From Lutibacter sp. (lineage in GTDB: Bacteria > Bacteroidota > Bacteroidia > Flavobacteriales > Flavobacteriaceae): 14,051 nucleotides of DNA. Positions 1 through 8,085 of the stretch are shown here, piece by piece. Both the position numbers and the translations under genes were made by a program. The stretch covers positions 1 to 14,051 of the forward strand of contig SDWL01000021.1 of the NCBI GenBank assembly GCA_004195315.1. The letters are read 5' to 3'. The notes under the pieces were generated by a model. The model was not told the DNA's origin. It searched no databases and saw nothing but the letters and a program-made list of their open reading frames with translations. Position 1 is the stretch's first letter; the number at the start of each line of letters is the position of its first letter.

Positions 1-19
1 AGATGTGTATAAGAGACAG
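1..19 (+). other. Nextera/Tn5 mosaic-end adapter (non-genomic)
   Basis: The first 19 bases read AGATGTGTATAAGAGACAG, the exact 19-bp Tn5 mosaic end used in Nextera tagmentation libraries. Genomic sequence starts at base 20. The same sequence occurs in reverse complement at the other end of the window. It is a sequencing artefact and should be trimmed. Confidence 0.98.
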
Positions 20-632
20 ATCTTTCAACCGTAAATCCTACAGACTGCATTGCTCTTCTTACACTTCCTTTAGCACTGTAAGTTACTAAAACTCCATCTT
101 TTTTTAATGCATTATACATTAATTTAAATATATCTTCAGTCCATAATTCAGGCTGTACTTGAGCTCCAAAAGCATCAAAATATATTAAATTAAATTTATT
201 TTGATCATTTATTTCACTAAAAAATTGTTTCCTTTTTATCAAAGAAAATTTAACTGAAATTTCATTTTTAACTTCCCATTTTTGCTGGTGCATTTCAGCA
301 AAAACAGAACTAAATTCTAAAGCTTTTAACTCTGAAACATAATTTAATTTTTCAATTTCATTCATCTCCACAGGGTATGCTTCAACCCCAACATAATTAA
401 TATTTAAGTTCAATTTTGAAGCTTCTAAAAAAGTGATAAAACTGTTTAATCCTGTTCCAAAACCAATTTCTAAAATTGAAATTTCTTTCTCAGAAAAAAG
501 TGACAAACCACTTTCAATAAACACGTGTTTAGCTTCTTGTATTGCTCCATGTATAGAATGGTAATGTTCATCCCATTCAGGTAAATGAATGGTTGAAGAG
601 CCATCTTCAGTAATTATAATTTTTCTTTCCAA
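20..632 (-). CDS. mnmD: tRNA (mnm5s2U34) methyltransferase MnmD, 3'-truncated
   Basis: This is a stand-alone S-adenosylmethionine-dependent methyltransferase of the DUF752 / Methyltransf_30 family. It performs the last methylation in 5-methylaminomethyl-2-thiouridine synthesis at tRNA position 34; in E. coli the same reaction is done by the N-terminal half of MnmC. Visible are an N-terminal DEHYHSIHGAIQE segment (about residues 21-33), the SAM-binding motif LEIGFGTGLN (54-63), YFDAFGAQVQPELW with Asp153, and a VTYSAKGSVRRAM segment near the break. The only plausible start is TTG at 630-632: an in-frame TAA lies four codons upstream, and the first in-frame ATG falls after the SAM motif. The translation from TTG (MERKIIITEDGS) matches the usual family N-terminus. 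About 204 codons are present. The C-terminal tail, perhaps 20 residues, is lost where the contig runs into the adapter at base 19. It is divergent from ilvE. Confidence 0.92.
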
Positions 633-900
633 GTTTTGAATTTAATTTTCACACTTAAAAACCAGTATAAAATAGTATATTTCCGTAAAATTAAACTTAT
701 TTATTAATTCGGTTTTTTTTTACAAAAAAATAAAACAATTAACCTAATATATGTTAATAATGCAATTTTATTTTAGCACATTTACTTTTATCAATATTTT
801 TAACCAAATATATTAAATATAAGGTATAAGCCTTTAAAAAATTAAAATTAAATACTAAAAAAATTTAAGTAATTTTGCTTAAATTAAATATAGATTAACT
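633..900. promoter_or_regulatory. Divergent mnmD/ilvE intergenic region
   Basis: This 268-bp, very A/T-rich region separates two divergent genes and must carry promoters in both directions. For ilvE, TAATTTTG at 870-877 fits the Bacteroidota -7 box TAnnTTTG and lies 23 bp before the ATG. For mnmD, CAAATATA at 805-812 is the same box on the minus strand (TATATTTG). No convincing -33 TTG is seen at the right spacing for either, and the region is A/T-rich enough for chance matches. There is no open reading frame of note, no tRNA and no recognisable riboswitch. Confidence 0.45.
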
Positions 901-1953
901 ATGGCTCTACATATTGAAAATATTACAAAATCAAAAATCTCAAACATTGATTTTAACAACTTAAAATTCGGTGAAGTTTTTACTGACCACATGTTTGAAT
1001 GTGATTTTGAAAATGGTGAATGGGGAACTCCAAAAATTAGCCCATATCAACCATTATTATTTGACCCTTCTGCAAAAGTATTTCATTATGGGCAAGCCGT
1101 TTTTGAAGGAATGAAAGCATATAAAGATGACAATGATGATTTATGGTTATTTAGACCAGATGAAAACCAAAAACGCATAAACATTTCTGCTGAAAGATTA
1201 GATATGCCCGCTTTTCCAAAAGATTATTTCTTTGAAGGTTTAACTACTTTATTAAAAATGGATAAAGAATGGGTTAAAAAAGGAGAAGACAGTGCCCTTT
1301 ATATTAGACCTTTTATCATCGCTACAGAAAATTGCGTTTCTGCTTCTTCATCAAACAAGTATAAATTTATGATTATTTGTTCACCTGTTCAAGCTTATTA
1401 TTCAGGGGAAGTAAGAGTAGTTTTTGCAGATAAATATAGTAGATCTGCAGATGGCGGAGTTGGATTTGCAAAAGCAGCTGGTAATTACGCAGGTTCTTTT
1501 TACCCAACTAAATTAGCAAATCAAGAAGGATTTCAACAAGTAGTTTGGACAGATGCTAACAAACACGAATTCTTAGAAGAAGCAGGTGTAATGAATGTGT
1601 TTTTTAGAGTAAATGATACTTTACTAACAGCACCAACAAGTGATCGTATTTTAGATGGTGTTACACGTAAAAGCATCATTCAATTTGCAGAAGACAAAGG
1701 AATTAAAATAGAAGTTAGACCCGTTAGAGTTACTGAAATTGTTGAAGCTGCTCGTAAAGGTGAATTACTAGAGATGTTTGGGGCAGGAACTGCTGCTGTT
1801 ATTAGCCCTATTAGTGGTTTTTCTAATAAAGGTGAAAGTTTTGAATTACCTAAAGTAGAAAATAGCTATGCTTCATTAATAAAAAAAGGTATTACAGATA
1901 TTCAAAAAAATAAAGCCGAAGACAAATTTGGTTGGAGAGTTAAAGTTAAATAA
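901..1953 (+). CDS. ilvE: Branched-chain amino-acid aminotransferase
   Basis: This is a PLP-dependent fold-type IV (class IV) aminotransferase that interconverts leucine, isoleucine and valine with their 2-oxo acids, using 2-oxoglutarate/glutamate as partner; it is cytosolic. The 350 residues fit the longer, eukaryote-like BCAT type. Motifs in order: GQAVFEGMKAY (about 64-74), RPDENQKR, LYIRPF, the KAAGNYAGS segment whose Lys191 aligns with the PLP-binding lysine of human BCATm (Lys202), then QQVVWTD, EEAGVMNVFF, LTAPTSDRILDGVTR and EMFGAGTAAVISPI, which contribute to cofactor phosphate and substrate binding. The ATG at 901 is chosen because upstream sequence is non-coding and the N-terminus is of normal length; there is no Shine-Dalgarno sequence. 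It appears monocistronic, with a hairpin after the stop. No leader peptide or T-box is visible. Confidence 0.97.
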   Translation: MALHIENITKSKISNIDFNNLKFGEVFTDHMFECDFENGEWGTPKISPYQPLLFDPSAKVFHYGQAVFEGMKAYKDDNDDLWLFRPDENQKRINISAERLDMPAFPKDYFFEGLTTLLKMDKEWVKKGEDSALYIRPFIIATENCVSASSSNKYKFMIICSPVQAYYSGEVRVVFADKYSRSADGGVGFAKAAGNYAGSFYPTKLANQEGFQQVVWTDANKHEFLEEAGVMNVFFRVNDTLLTAPTSDRILDGVTRKSIIQFAEDKGIKIEVRPVRVTEIVEAARKGELLEMFGAGTAAVISPISGFSNKGESFELPKVENSYASLIKKGITDIQKNKAEDKFGWRVKVK

Positions 1954-2013
1954 ATCAAAATAGTAAAATCTTGATTATCACTTTAAGTTTTTATAAATTG
2001 CAATTGCTAAGAT

Positions 2014-2040
2014 AATCGGATTTTTTATCCGATTGTTTGG
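2014..2040 (+). terminator. Possible terminator after ilvE
   Basis: AATCGGAT (2014-2021) and ATCCGATT (2027-2034) form a perfect 8-bp stem around a TTTTT loop, about 60 bp after the ilvE stop. The sequence that follows (GTTTGGC) is only weakly T-rich, so termination may be partial and some ilvE transcripts may continue into nadA. The hairpin is clear; its function is inferred. Confidence 0.5.
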
Positions 2041-2075
2041 CATATTATTTGGTCTTAACATCATAAATAACAATT

Positions 2076-3071
2076 ATGACAACACTTGAAAAAGCTAAAA
2101 TAAATCTGCAGAAAAATGGTTTTTTAGATATAGAACCACCTAAAAGCGTTGATTTTTTTAAAGAAATAAAAAAACTACGAAAGAAGAAAAATGCCATTAT
2201 ATTAGCTCATTATTATCAAGAAGATGCCATACAAGATATTGCAGATTTTGTAGGTGATAGTTTAGCCTTGGCTCAAAAAGCAGCAACTACGGATGCTGAT
2301 ATTATTGTTTTTGCTGGAGTTCATTTTATGGCTGAAACAGCTAAAATATTAAATCCTTCAAAAAAAGTATTGTTACCAGATTTAAAAGCTGGTTGTTCCT
2401 TAGCTGATTCTTGTCCACCAGCTGATTTTGCTGCTTTCAAAAAAGAACATCCAAATCATCTTGTGGTTTCTTATGTAAATACTTCCGCAGAAATTAAAGC
2501 ATTAACTGATATTGTTTGTACATCTTCAAACGCTGAAAAAATTATAAATTCAATTCCTAAAGATCAACCTATCATTTTTGCTCCAGATAGAAATTTAGGA
2601 GCTTGGTTAATTAAAAAAACAGGTAGAAACATGCTACTTTGGGATGGTGCGTGTATGGTTCACGAAGCTTTTTCGATTGAAAAAATATTGAATTTATATG
2701 CTGAAAATCCTGATGCTGAAATTATAGCACATCCTGAATCTGAGGCTCATTTATTAAAAGTTGCCAAATATGTTGGTTCAACTTCAGGCTTGTTAAATTA
2801 TGTCAAAACGAGTAAAGCCAAAAAATTTATAATTGCAACTGAGGTTGGTATTTTACACAAAATGCGTCAGGAATCACCTGATAAAATTTTAATTCCAGCT
2901 CCAGTAGATGATGATAATTGTAACTGTAGCGAGTGCTTTTATATGAAAATGAATACCATGAAAAAATTGTATTTATGCTTAAAACATGAGTTGCCAGAAG
3001 TTACTGTTGACCCTGAATTAAGTAAAAAAGCATTGGTTTCTATTGAACGAATGTTAGCACTTTCTAAATAA
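2076..3071 (+). CDS. nadA: Quinolinate synthase
   Basis: NadA is a [4Fe-4S] enzyme that condenses iminoaspartate (from NadB) with dihydroxyacetone phosphate to give quinolinate, in the cytosolic de novo NAD pathway. The 331 residues show the classical landmarks: AILAHYYQ near residue 42, FVGDSLALAQ, VFAGVHFMAETAKIL, PDLKAGCSLADSCP, VVSYVNTSAEIKA, VCTSSNA, FAPDRNLG, WDGACMVHE, HPES, VGSTSG and a Cys-rich C-terminus. By comparison with E. coli (Cys113, Cys200, Cys297), the cluster ligands are Cys107, Cys193 and probably Cys287, the last of a C282-x-C284-x2-C287 group. The ATG at 2076 has no Shine-Dalgarno sequence. nadB follows 13 bp later, so the two are almost certainly co-transcribed and their products handle an unstable intermediate together. 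A near-match to the -7 box with one extra base (TATTATTTG, 2043-2051) lies upstream. Confidence 0.98.
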   Translation: MTTLEKAKINLQKNGFLDIEPPKSVDFFKEIKKLRKKKNAIILAHYYQEDAIQDIADFVGDSLALAQKAATTDADIIVFAGVHFMAETAKILNPSKKVLLPDLKAGCSLADSCPPADFAAFKKEHPNHLVVSYVNTSAEIKALTDIVCTSSNAEKIINSIPKDQPIIFAPDRNLGAWLIKKTGRNMLLWDGACMVHEAFSIEKILNLYAENPDAEIIAHPESEAHLLKVAKYVGSTSGLLNYVKTSKAKKFIIATEVGILHKMRQESPDKILIPAPVDDDNCNCSECFYMKMNTMKKLYLCLKHELPEVTVDPELSKKALVSIERMLALSK

Positions 3072-3074
3072 TTT

Positions 3075-3079
3075 AGGAG
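3075..3079 (+). promoter_or_regulatory. Shine-Dalgarno of nadB
   Basis: AGGAG lies 5 bases before the nadB ATG, in the 13-bp gap after the nadA stop. It is the only clear Shine-Dalgarno sequence I found in the window, and it supports ATG 3085 as the start. Confidence 0.65.
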
Positions 3080-3084
3080 CTTAA

Positions 3085-4680
3085 ATGAACGCTGAAAAAA
3101 AAATACATAAAACAGATTTTTTAATAATTGGTTCTGGAATTGCGGGTTTGTCTTTTGCTTTAAAAACTGCAATACATTTTAAAGACGCTTCTATAACTAT
3201 AGTTACCAAAAACGAAAAAAAAGAAAGCAATACCAAATATGCCCAAGGTGGAATTTCAACTGTTTGGGATAAAACTGTAGATTCATTTGAAAAACACATT
3301 AAAGATACTTTAGTTGCTGGAGACGGGATTTGTGATGAAGAAGTAGTTAAAATGGTAGTTGAAGCTGCACCTGACCGTTTACAAGAATTAATTAATTGGG
3401 GAGCAAATTTTGATAAAACTAAGTCTGGAAAATATTCCTTAGGAAGAGAAGGTGGTCATTCGCAAGATAGAATTTTACATCATAAAGACATTACAGGTGC
3501 TGAAATTGAAAGAGCACTTATTGAACAAGTTGAAAAAACTAAAAATATTACTTTTTTAACATACCATTATGCTATTGATTTAATTACAGAACATCAGCTC
3601 ACTAAAAAAAGAATTACTAGAAAAGAAAAAATAACTTGTTTTGGTGCTTATGTTTTAGATGAGAAAAAAAATTATGTGAAAACATTTGTTGCAAAAGTAA
3701 CAATGTTGGCAACTGGAGGCAACGGACAAGTATATAGCACAACAACAAACCCTATTATTGCTACTGGTGATGGAATAGCAATGGCTTATAGAGCAAAAGC
3801 TGAAATTTCTGATGTTGAATTTATTCAATTTCATCCAACAGCTTTGTACAACCCAGGAGAATATCCTGCATTTTTAATATCTGAAGCTGTTCGAGGTGAA
3901 GGTGCAATTTTAAGAAATTATAATGGCGAACGTTTTATGCATAAATATGATGTTCGTGAGGAATTAGCCTCTAGAGATATTGTTGCTAGAGCCATAGATA
4001 ATGAACTTAAAAAAAGTGGTACGCCACATGTGTATTTAGATTGCACGCATATAGATAATGAAACTTTTAAAACACACTTCCCAAATATTACTAAAAAATG
4101 TTTGAGTTTAGGTGTAGATGTTCGAAAAGATTATATTCCTGTTTCACCAGCTCAACATTATATTTGTGGTGGCGTAAACATTAATAAAAAAGCTAAGACC
4201 TCTATTAAAAATTTATATGCAAGTGGTGAAGTTACCCGCTCAGGCTTGCATGGTGCAAATAGATTGGCTTCTAATTCATTGTTAGAAGGAATCGTATTTT
4301 CACATAATGCCTTGGATAATTTAATCAAAAGATTTCATAAAATAAAATTTCCCTTAAATGTTCCTAAATGGAATGATAGTGGAGTGGTAAAAAACATGGA
4401 GAAAATTTTAATTACCCATGATAAAAATGAAGTAAAAACCATTATGAGTAATTATGTTGGCATTGTACGTTCAAATGAACGTTTATTACGTGCTGAAAAA
4501 AGATTACTTAATTTATATGAAGATAATAAACGGTTATATGATCATTCTGAACTTTCAACCGATTTATGTGAATTAAGAAATTTAATTACTACTGCATATT
4601 TAATTACACAATTTTCAAAAAACAGAAAAGAAAATAAAGGTGGTTTTTATAACGCCGATTTAATAAAAAAGGAGCTTTAA
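3085..4680 (+). CDS. nadB: L-aspartate oxidase
   Basis: This flavoprotein oxidises L-aspartate to iminoaspartate, the first step of de novo NAD synthesis, using fumarate or oxygen as acceptor. It is 531 residues, against about 540 in E. coli, and belongs to the fumarate reductase/succinate dehydrogenase flavoprotein family. Seen in order: the FAD Rossmann motif GSGIAG (16-21), NTKYAQGGIS, the HSQDRILHHKDITGAEIE segment, LATGGNGQ, FIQFHPTALY, EAVRGEGA with Arg270 (equivalent of catalytic E. coli Arg290), ASRDIVARAID, HYICGGV with the conserved active-site His, and SGLHGANRLASNSLLE with the conserved Arg, followed by the helical C-terminal domain with NERLLRAEKRL. It is the second gene of the nadAB pair. 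No nadC is present in the window. The last codons and the stop are built into the downstream terminator hairpin. Confidence 0.98.
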   Translation: MNAEKKIHKTDFLIIGSGIAGLSFALKTAIHFKDASITIVTKNEKKESNTKYAQGGISTVWDKTVDSFEKHIKDTLVAGDGICDEEVVKMVVEAAPDRLQELINWGANFDKTKSGKYSLGREGGHSQDRILHHKDITGAEIERALIEQVEKTKNITFLTYHYAIDLITEHQLTKKRITRKEKITCFGAYVLDEKKNYVKTFVAKVTMLATGGNGQVYSTTTNPIIATGDGIAMAYRAKAEISDVEFIQFHPTALYNPGEYPAFLISEAVRGEGAILRNYNGERFMHKYDVREELASRDIVARAIDNELKKSGTPHVYLDCTHIDNETFKTHFPNITKKCLSLGVDVRKDYIPVSPAQHYICGGVNINKKAKTSIKNLYASGEVTRSGLHGANRLASNSLLEGIVFSHNALDNLIKRFHKIKFPLNVPKWNDSGVVKNMEKILITHDKNEVKTIMSNYVGIVRSNERLLRAEKRLLNLYEDNKRLYDHSELSTDLCELRNLITTAYLITQFSKNRKENKGGFYNADLIKKEL

Positions 4681-4693
4681 AAGCTCCTTTTTT
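4665..4693. terminator. Bidirectional terminator, nadB / M13 peptidase
   Basis: AAAAAAGGAGCTT (4665-4677) pairs perfectly with AAGCTCCTTTTTT (4681-4693) around the 3-nt loop TAA. The 7-bp core has flanking A6/T6 tracts, so it can end transcription in both directions, serving nadB on plus and the M13 peptidase on minus. The loop TAA (4678-4680) is the nadB stop codon. Confidence 0.9.
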
Positions 4694-4716
4694 ATGTAAT
4701 ATTATCTATTTTAATT

Positions 4717-6810
4717 TTACCAGATTTTAACTCTTTCTTCAGGTTTTAAATACATTTCATCACCTTCGGCTATGTTAAATGCGGTGTAGAAAGCGTCAAC
4801 ATTTTGTAAAGGCATATAAGCTCTGTACATTCCCGGTGAATGAGGATCTGTTTTAATTAAATTTTTCATTGCATCATCTCTCATTTTAGTTCTCCAAATT
4901 GTTCCCCAAGACATATAAAAACGTTGTTCTGCATTAAAACCATCAATATCTTCTGGTCTTCCATTTTTTTCAAAGAAAATTTGCAATCCGTCATAAGCTG
5001 CATTTACACCTCCCAAATCTCCAATATTTTCACCAAGTGTAAATTCACCATTTAAATTAACACCTTCTAATGCTTCTACAGCACTATATTGATCTACTAA
5101 TTTTTTTCCCAACACAGCAAACTTTTCTGAATCTTCATCAGTCCACCAATTTTTTAAATTACCATCAGCATCAAATCTTGCACCTGAATCATCAAAACAA
5201 TGAGAAACTTCATGTCCAATTACAGCACCTATTCCTCCATAATTAACAGCTTCATCAGCTTGAAAATTATAAAATGGAGGTTGTAAAATTGCTGCTGGAA
5301 AAACAATTTCATTATTTACTGGATTAAAATACGCATTTACAATTTGTGGTGCCATTCCCCATTCAGATCTATCAACTGGCTTACCTAATTTACCTATATT
5401 TTCTTCAAATTTCCATTTAGAAATATTTACTGAATTTTGGAAATACGAACCACCATCTTTTAATCCTTTTACATCTAAAGATGCATAATCTTTCCATTTA
5501 TCTGGATATGCTATTTTAACGGTCATTTTAGTTAATTTTTCCAATGCTTTTATCTTAGTTTCATCACTCATCCATTCCAATGCATTTATTCTTTTTTCCA
5601 TACCAAGCATCACATTTACAATCATTTCTTCTGCTTTTGCTTTTGCTTCTGGCGGAAATTTCTTATCAACATATAGTTTACCTAAAGCTTCACCAATTGC
5701 TCCATTTAGAGAAGCTAAAGCTCTTTCATCTCTAGGTTTTTGTTGTTTTGCTCCTTGTAATTCTTTGTTATAAAATTCCCAATTAGCAATATCAAGTTCA
5801 TTATTAAGCATCCCTGCTGCCCTATCAATTGCAGTCCAACGCAAATATAATTTTACATCATCTATTGAACTTGAGGTTAACATTTTCTCAACCGTCATCA
5901 TATAGTTAGGTTGCATAACAATAACTCTGTCTAAATTATCTATTCCTAATCCTTTAAAATACGATTCCCAACTAATTGAAGGTGTAATTTCTGAAAGTTC
6001 AGCAATAGTTTTAGGGTTGTATAATTTTCTAGTATCTCTAGATTCTTCTTTTGTAAATCGTGGTTCAGCTAAATTATATTCATATTGAAAAACTTTATCA
6101 GCATTTGCTATGGAAACTTCCTCTGAATCACCAAAAAACTGTAGCATTTTTGCAATATGCGCAATGTATTTTTTTCGTTTTTCTTTTGTATCCTCATCTT
6201 GATCAACATAATAATCACGTGATAATCCTAGAGCTGCAGGTGTAACATATCCTGCATTCATTTTACTATCTTTTAAATCGTTAAATACTGCAAAATTAAA
6301 AAACCCAGCTCCTCCGTAAGGTGCCATGTCTATTAATAAAGTTTGTAAATCTGCAATATTAGTTATTGCATCAATTTTTGCTAAAAATGGCTTAATAGGC
6401 TCAATTCCTTGCTCTTCTCTAGCTACAGTATCCATAATAGTTTCATAGAAATTTACAGCTTTCTTCTGATCAGATTCCAAGGTTAAATTTCCTTCTGCAT
6501 CTTTTAATTTCGGAAACTTATCCTCTGCAATTGCTTCATTTAAGATGGTTAAAACATCTGAATCTGTTTTTTTTCTAAGTTCATCAAAACTTCCCCACCT
6601 AGTTCTATCGGCAGGTATTTCTGTTTTATCTATCCAAGAACCATTGACGAATCTAAAAAAATCATCAGATGGTTTAATGGAAGTGTCCATATTTTCAACA
6701 ATAATTCCCGGAATTTTTTCTTCTGCTGGCCTCTCACTTTCACAAGAAATCAACATAGATAATGCAACTATTGAAGAATAAAGCATCATTTTTTTAACTG
6801 TACTTTTCAT
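4717..6810 (-). CDS. M13-family (neprilysin-like) zinc metallopeptidase, lipoprotein
   Basis: This 697-residue endopeptidase of MEROPS family M13 (neprilysin/PepO type) is predicted to be anchored in the envelope and to cut oligopeptides. The N-terminus is a lipoprotein signal: basic MKSTVKK, a hydrophobic stretch and the lipobox LISC with lipidation at Cys23. The M13 N-terminal domain starts at about residue 40 (MDTSIKPSDDFFRFVNGSW) and the catalytic domain occupies the C-terminal third. Asn492-Ala493 in NAYF is the substrate-binding motif. HEVSH gives zinc ligands His533 and His537 with catalytic Glu534. ENIGD supplies the third ligand Glu594 plus Asp598. The protein ends in the family-typical hydrophobic KIW. 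All catalytic residues are intact. The mature start (CESERPAEE) is acidic, which in some Bacteroidota marks surface-exported lipoproteins. It lies 92 bp downstream of the MazG-like gene, with no -7 box visible in the gap, so read-through from upstream is possible. Confidence 0.96.
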   Translation of the reverse strand: MKSTVKKMMLYSSIVALSMLISCESERPAEEKIPGIIVENMDTSIKPSDDFFRFVNGSWIDKTEIPADRTRWGSFDELRKKTDSDVLTILNEAIAEDKFPKLKDAEGNLTLESDQKKAVNFYETIMDTVAREEQGIEPIKPFLAKIDAITNIADLQTLLIDMAPYGGAGFFNFAVFNDLKDSKMNAGYVTPAALGLSRDYYVDQDEDTKEKRKKYIAHIAKMLQFFGDSEEVSIANADKVFQYEYNLAEPRFTKEESRDTRKLYNPKTIAELSEITPSISWESYFKGLGIDNLDRVIVMQPNYMMTVEKMLTSSSIDDVKLYLRWTAIDRAAGMLNNELDIANWEFYNKELQGAKQQKPRDERALASLNGAIGEALGKLYVDKKFPPEAKAKAEEMIVNVMLGMEKRINALEWMSDETKIKALEKLTKMTVKIAYPDKWKDYASLDVKGLKDGGSYFQNSVNISKWKFEENIGKLGKPVDRSEWGMAPQIVNAYFNPVNNEIVFPAAILQPPFYNFQADEAVNYGGIGAVIGHEVSHCFDDSGARFDADGNLKNWWTDEDSEKFAVLGKKLVDQYSAVEALEGVNLNGEFTLGENIGDLGGVNAAYDGLQIFFEKNGRPEDIDGFNAEQRFYMSWGTIWRTKMRDDAMKNLIKTDPHSPGMYRAYMPLQNVDAFYTAFNIAEGDEMYLKPEERVKIW

Positions 6811-6902
6811 AATTTTATTTGATTGATTGATTTGGTTTATTAGAAAATTCTAATATTTTATAAAATAACACATTTTTGAATTTACTATACCTTAAAATAA
6901 TG

Positions 6903-7295
6903 TTAAGATTCATGATTTATTATTTTTAAAATATTAGGCTTAAAATAATTAGGCCCTTTTAAAACTTTGCCATCTTCTCTGTAAATTGGTTTTCCATCAG
7001 CTCCTAATTTACTCATATTACTTCTTTGTATTTCATTAAAAATTTCTTCAATTTCATATTGCATTCCGTGTTCTAAAATAGTACCACACAATATATATAA
7101 CATATCTCCTAAAGCATCTGCAACTTCAACAATATCATTATTTTTTGCGGCCATTAAATATTCTTCGTTTTCTTCCGCCATTAAATCAAATCTCAACTTA
7201 AGCTTTGCTTTTGGTAATGCTGCAATTGGTTTTTGTTCAAAGTCAAGCCCAAACACTTCGTGAAATTCTTGTACTGCTTTTAATTTATTTTTCAT
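6903..7295 (-). CDS. MazG-like nucleoside triphosphate pyrophosphohydrolase
   Basis: This 130-residue protein has the all-alpha NTP pyrophosphatase fold (MazG / PRA-PH superfamily), whose members hydrolyse nucleoside triphosphates, or phosphoribosyl-ATP, to monophosphate and pyrophosphate. The magnesium-binding signature is visible as EENEE (41-45, pattern EExxE) followed by EVADALGD (57-64, Glu57, Asp60, Asp64), then the helix MLYILCGTILEHG. The C-terminal SKLGADGKPIYREDGKVLKG segment is like that of short flavobacterial members of this family. The substrate cannot be read from sequence; house-cleaning of non-canonical nucleotides is a guess. A HisE role is unlikely because no his genes are nearby. 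It starts 12 bp after the SDR gene and is probably its operon partner. Confidence 0.85.
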   Translation of the reverse strand: MKNKLKAVQEFHEVFGLDFEQKPIAALPKAKLKLRFDLMAEENEEYLMAAKNNDIVEVADALGDMLYILCGTILEHGMQYEIEEIFNEIQRSNMSKLGADGKPIYREDGKVLKGPNYFKPNILKIINHES

Positions 7296-7307
7296 TTGAT
7301 ATTTTAG

Positions 7308-8024
7308 TTAACTAAATTTATAAAGCAACCATGATGGAACCACCTTTAAAAGTAATGCAATAAACCCCCAACGTTTTGTAATGTATGCTTTCTTCTTTTT
7401 CTTTTTTATGGCCGTATAAATTTGTTGAGTAGCTTTTTCTGTAGTGGACATCCAAAATGTATTTCCAATTGCCATTGAAGTATCAACAAAACCAGGCTGA
7501 ATATCTGTAACACTAATTTTTGCTTTGCTTCTTTTTCCTTTCATCCAAAGTGATTCTAAATAATTTGCTTGAAATGCTTTTGAAGCAAAATAGGGTGGCA
7601 CATGTCTATTTCCTCGGATAGATGCTATTGAAGAAATCCCTACCAAATGTCCATAACCTTGTTTTCTAAAAAAACGATATGCTAATCCATAAATTTTAGT
7701 AGCTGCTATAACATTGGTTTGTAATGTTGGAAATTCTTTTTCCCATTCTAACTTGTAATTTGGATCACCAACTCCTGAACTATAAACAATTAAATCGATA
7801 GTTTTTAACTCCTTTTTTAGTTCTGAAAAAAGCGTTTCACAGGAATTTAAATCAGTCACATCGTGTACCTTAGTTATGTATTTTTCTGGATTCGTTTCTT
7901 TAATTTCTTGTAATAATTTTTCTCTTCTTCCTGTTATTACAACATTATAATTATCAGCTACTAATAATTTTGCTAATTCTTTTCCTATTCCTGAAGTTGC
8001 TCCAATAATTAATGCGTTTTCCAT
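7308..8024 (-). CDS. Short-chain dehydrogenase/reductase (SDR)
   Basis: This 238-residue protein is an NAD(P)-dependent oxidoreductase of the classical SDR family. The cofactor motif GATSGIG is at residues 8-14, followed by ITGRR, whose two Arg after the second strand suggest a preference for NADPH. Next come HDVTD, YSSGVG in place of the usual NNAG, and the catalytic set Ser132, Tyr145 and Lys149 (YFASK). PGFVDTSM closes the cofactor site. The C-terminal 30 residues are unusual: a lysine run followed by KRWGFIALLLKVVPSWLLYKF, which could be a membrane-associating amphipathic or hydrophobic tail. The substrate is unknown. It is first in a likely two-gene unit with the MazG-like gene and is divergent from the small membrane protein, with 61 bp between them. 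Confidence 0.92.
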   Translation of the reverse strand: MENALIIGATSGIGKELAKLLVADNYNVVITGRREKLLQEIKETNPEKYITKVHDVTDLNSCETLFSELKKELKTIDLIVYSSGVGDPNYKLEWEKEFPTLQTNVIAATKIYGLAYRFFRKQGYGHLVGISSIASIRGNRHVPPYFASKAFQANYLESLWMKGKRSKAKISVTDIQPGFVDTSMAIGNTFWMSTTEKATQQIYTAIKKKKKKAYITKRWGFIALLLKVVPSWLLYKFS

Positions 8025-8055
8025 AATTTATACTTATTTCATACTAAAATTTATG

Positions 8056-8063
8056 TATTTTTG
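8056..8063 (+). promoter_or_regulatory. Putative -7 box for the small membrane protein
   Basis: TATTTTTG fits the Bacteroidota -7 consensus TAnnTTTG and lies 22 bp upstream of the ATG at 8086, inside the 61-bp divergent gap. No good -33 TTG is seen at the expected spacing. Confidence 0.4.
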
Positions 8064-8085
8064 ATGTTAAATATACACATTATAT

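Noticed and set aside
713..730. T-run followed by ACA and an A-run as a hairpin terminator between mnmD and ilvE.
   Set aside because: The stem would be pure A-T without a GC core, and the genes diverge here, so no transcript needs to end.
1973..2034. Alternative pairing GATTATC (1973-1979) with GATAATC (2011-2017), mutually exclusive with the 2014-2034 hairpin, as an attenuator.
   Set aside because: The alternative stem is short and A/T-rich, no leader peptide or ligand-binding RNA is recognisable, and such pairings are expected by chance at this composition.
2939..3299. Minus-strand open frames overlapping nadA and nadB.
   Set aside because: They lie opposite strongly conserved coding sequence, have no protein-family features and show no start signals.
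6820..6832. Tandem GATT repeat in the leader of the M13 peptidase gene.
   Set aside because: Only three units in very A/T-rich sequence; no sign of phase variation because it lies outside the coding frame.
6903..8024. The SDR plus MazG-like pair as a defence or toxin-antitoxin-like module.
   Set aside because: Both look like ordinary metabolic enzymes with intact catalytic residues; there is no toxin, nuclease or mobile-element context.
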